Below the pieces are notes generated by a model, which saw only the letters and a list, made by a program, of their open reading frames with translations, searched no databases and was not told the DNA's origin. Shown here piece by piece: positions 5,156 to 5,207 of a DNA stretch of 5,207 nt. Origin of the DNA: Thermoplasmata archaeon (GTDB lineage Archaea > Thermoplasmatota > Thermoplasmata > Lutacidiplasmatales > UBA184); assembly GCA_030042955.1 (NCBI GenBank), contig JASHYQ010000131.1:1-5207 (forward strand), read 5' to 3'. A program made the translations under genes and the position numbers. Position 1 is the stretch's first letter; each line of letters opens with the position of its first letter.

Positions 5156-5207
5156 CCGAGCCGAGAAGTCACTGCCGGACCAGTTCCGCCCTACAGAACC
5201 TTATTTC

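Noticed and set aside
1..5207. tRNA, rRNA, CRISPR array or insertion sequence
   Set aside because: No tRNA T-arm motif, no spaced direct repeats and no transposase motif or terminal inverted repeat pair was seen on either strand.
5197..5207. AT-rich end (ACCTTATTTC) as a TATA box of a following gene
   Set aside because: It resembles a TATA box, but the window ends there, so neither spacing nor a downstream gene can be tested.

Overview
This is a GC-rich prokaryotic window that looks archaeal, possibly a Thermoplasmatota-like lineage. The case rests on regulation rather than on any marker gene. TATA-like boxes lie upstream of two of the genes, at spacings that suit TBP/TFB promoters. The esterase has one centred about 27 nt before a GTG start and no Shine-Dalgarno at all, which fits leaderless transcription. 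No rRNA, tRNA, CRISPR array, transposase or other taxonomic marker is present, so the assignment is tentative; a high-GC bacterium is not excluded.

Layout: (1) 2-493 (+), the 3' end of a gene for an extracellular-type parallel beta-helix protein, followed by a very strong hairpin (521-546). (2) 494-832, a gene-poor spacer with several small hairpins and the promoter of the next gene. (3) 833-1162 (+), a small GYD-domain protein. (4) 1141-1365 (-), the N-terminal stub of a GNAT-type acetyltransferase that runs head-on into the end of the GYD gene and is probably a pseudogene. (5) 1366-1590, noncoding apart from a possible N-terminal extension of the stub; it carries an inverted repeat and a TATA box. 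(6) 1591-2853 (+), an intact Fes-type (enterochelin esterase-like) serine hydrolase. (7) A short convergent spacer with two adjacent palindromes. (8) 2959-4512 (-), an intact phosphoesterase of the acid phosphatase / phospholipase C family without an export signal. (9) 4513-4617, a divergent promoter region. (10) 4618-5155 (+), a small membrane protein that reads coherently only if two single-base deletions, both in runs of C, are restored.

The genes do not form an operon or an evident pathway. Each has its own upstream region, and strands alternate. The two complete enzymes are both hydrolases of ester bonds (carboxylic ester and phosphoester), but no transporter, biosynthetic or regulatory partner ties them together. 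The overall picture is an accessory region with stand-alone genes and two decayed or apparently broken ones. I found no convincing new multi-gene system. The best leads are the reconstructable membrane protein, the GNAT stub, and a possible hairpin-bridged ribosome binding site before the GYD gene.
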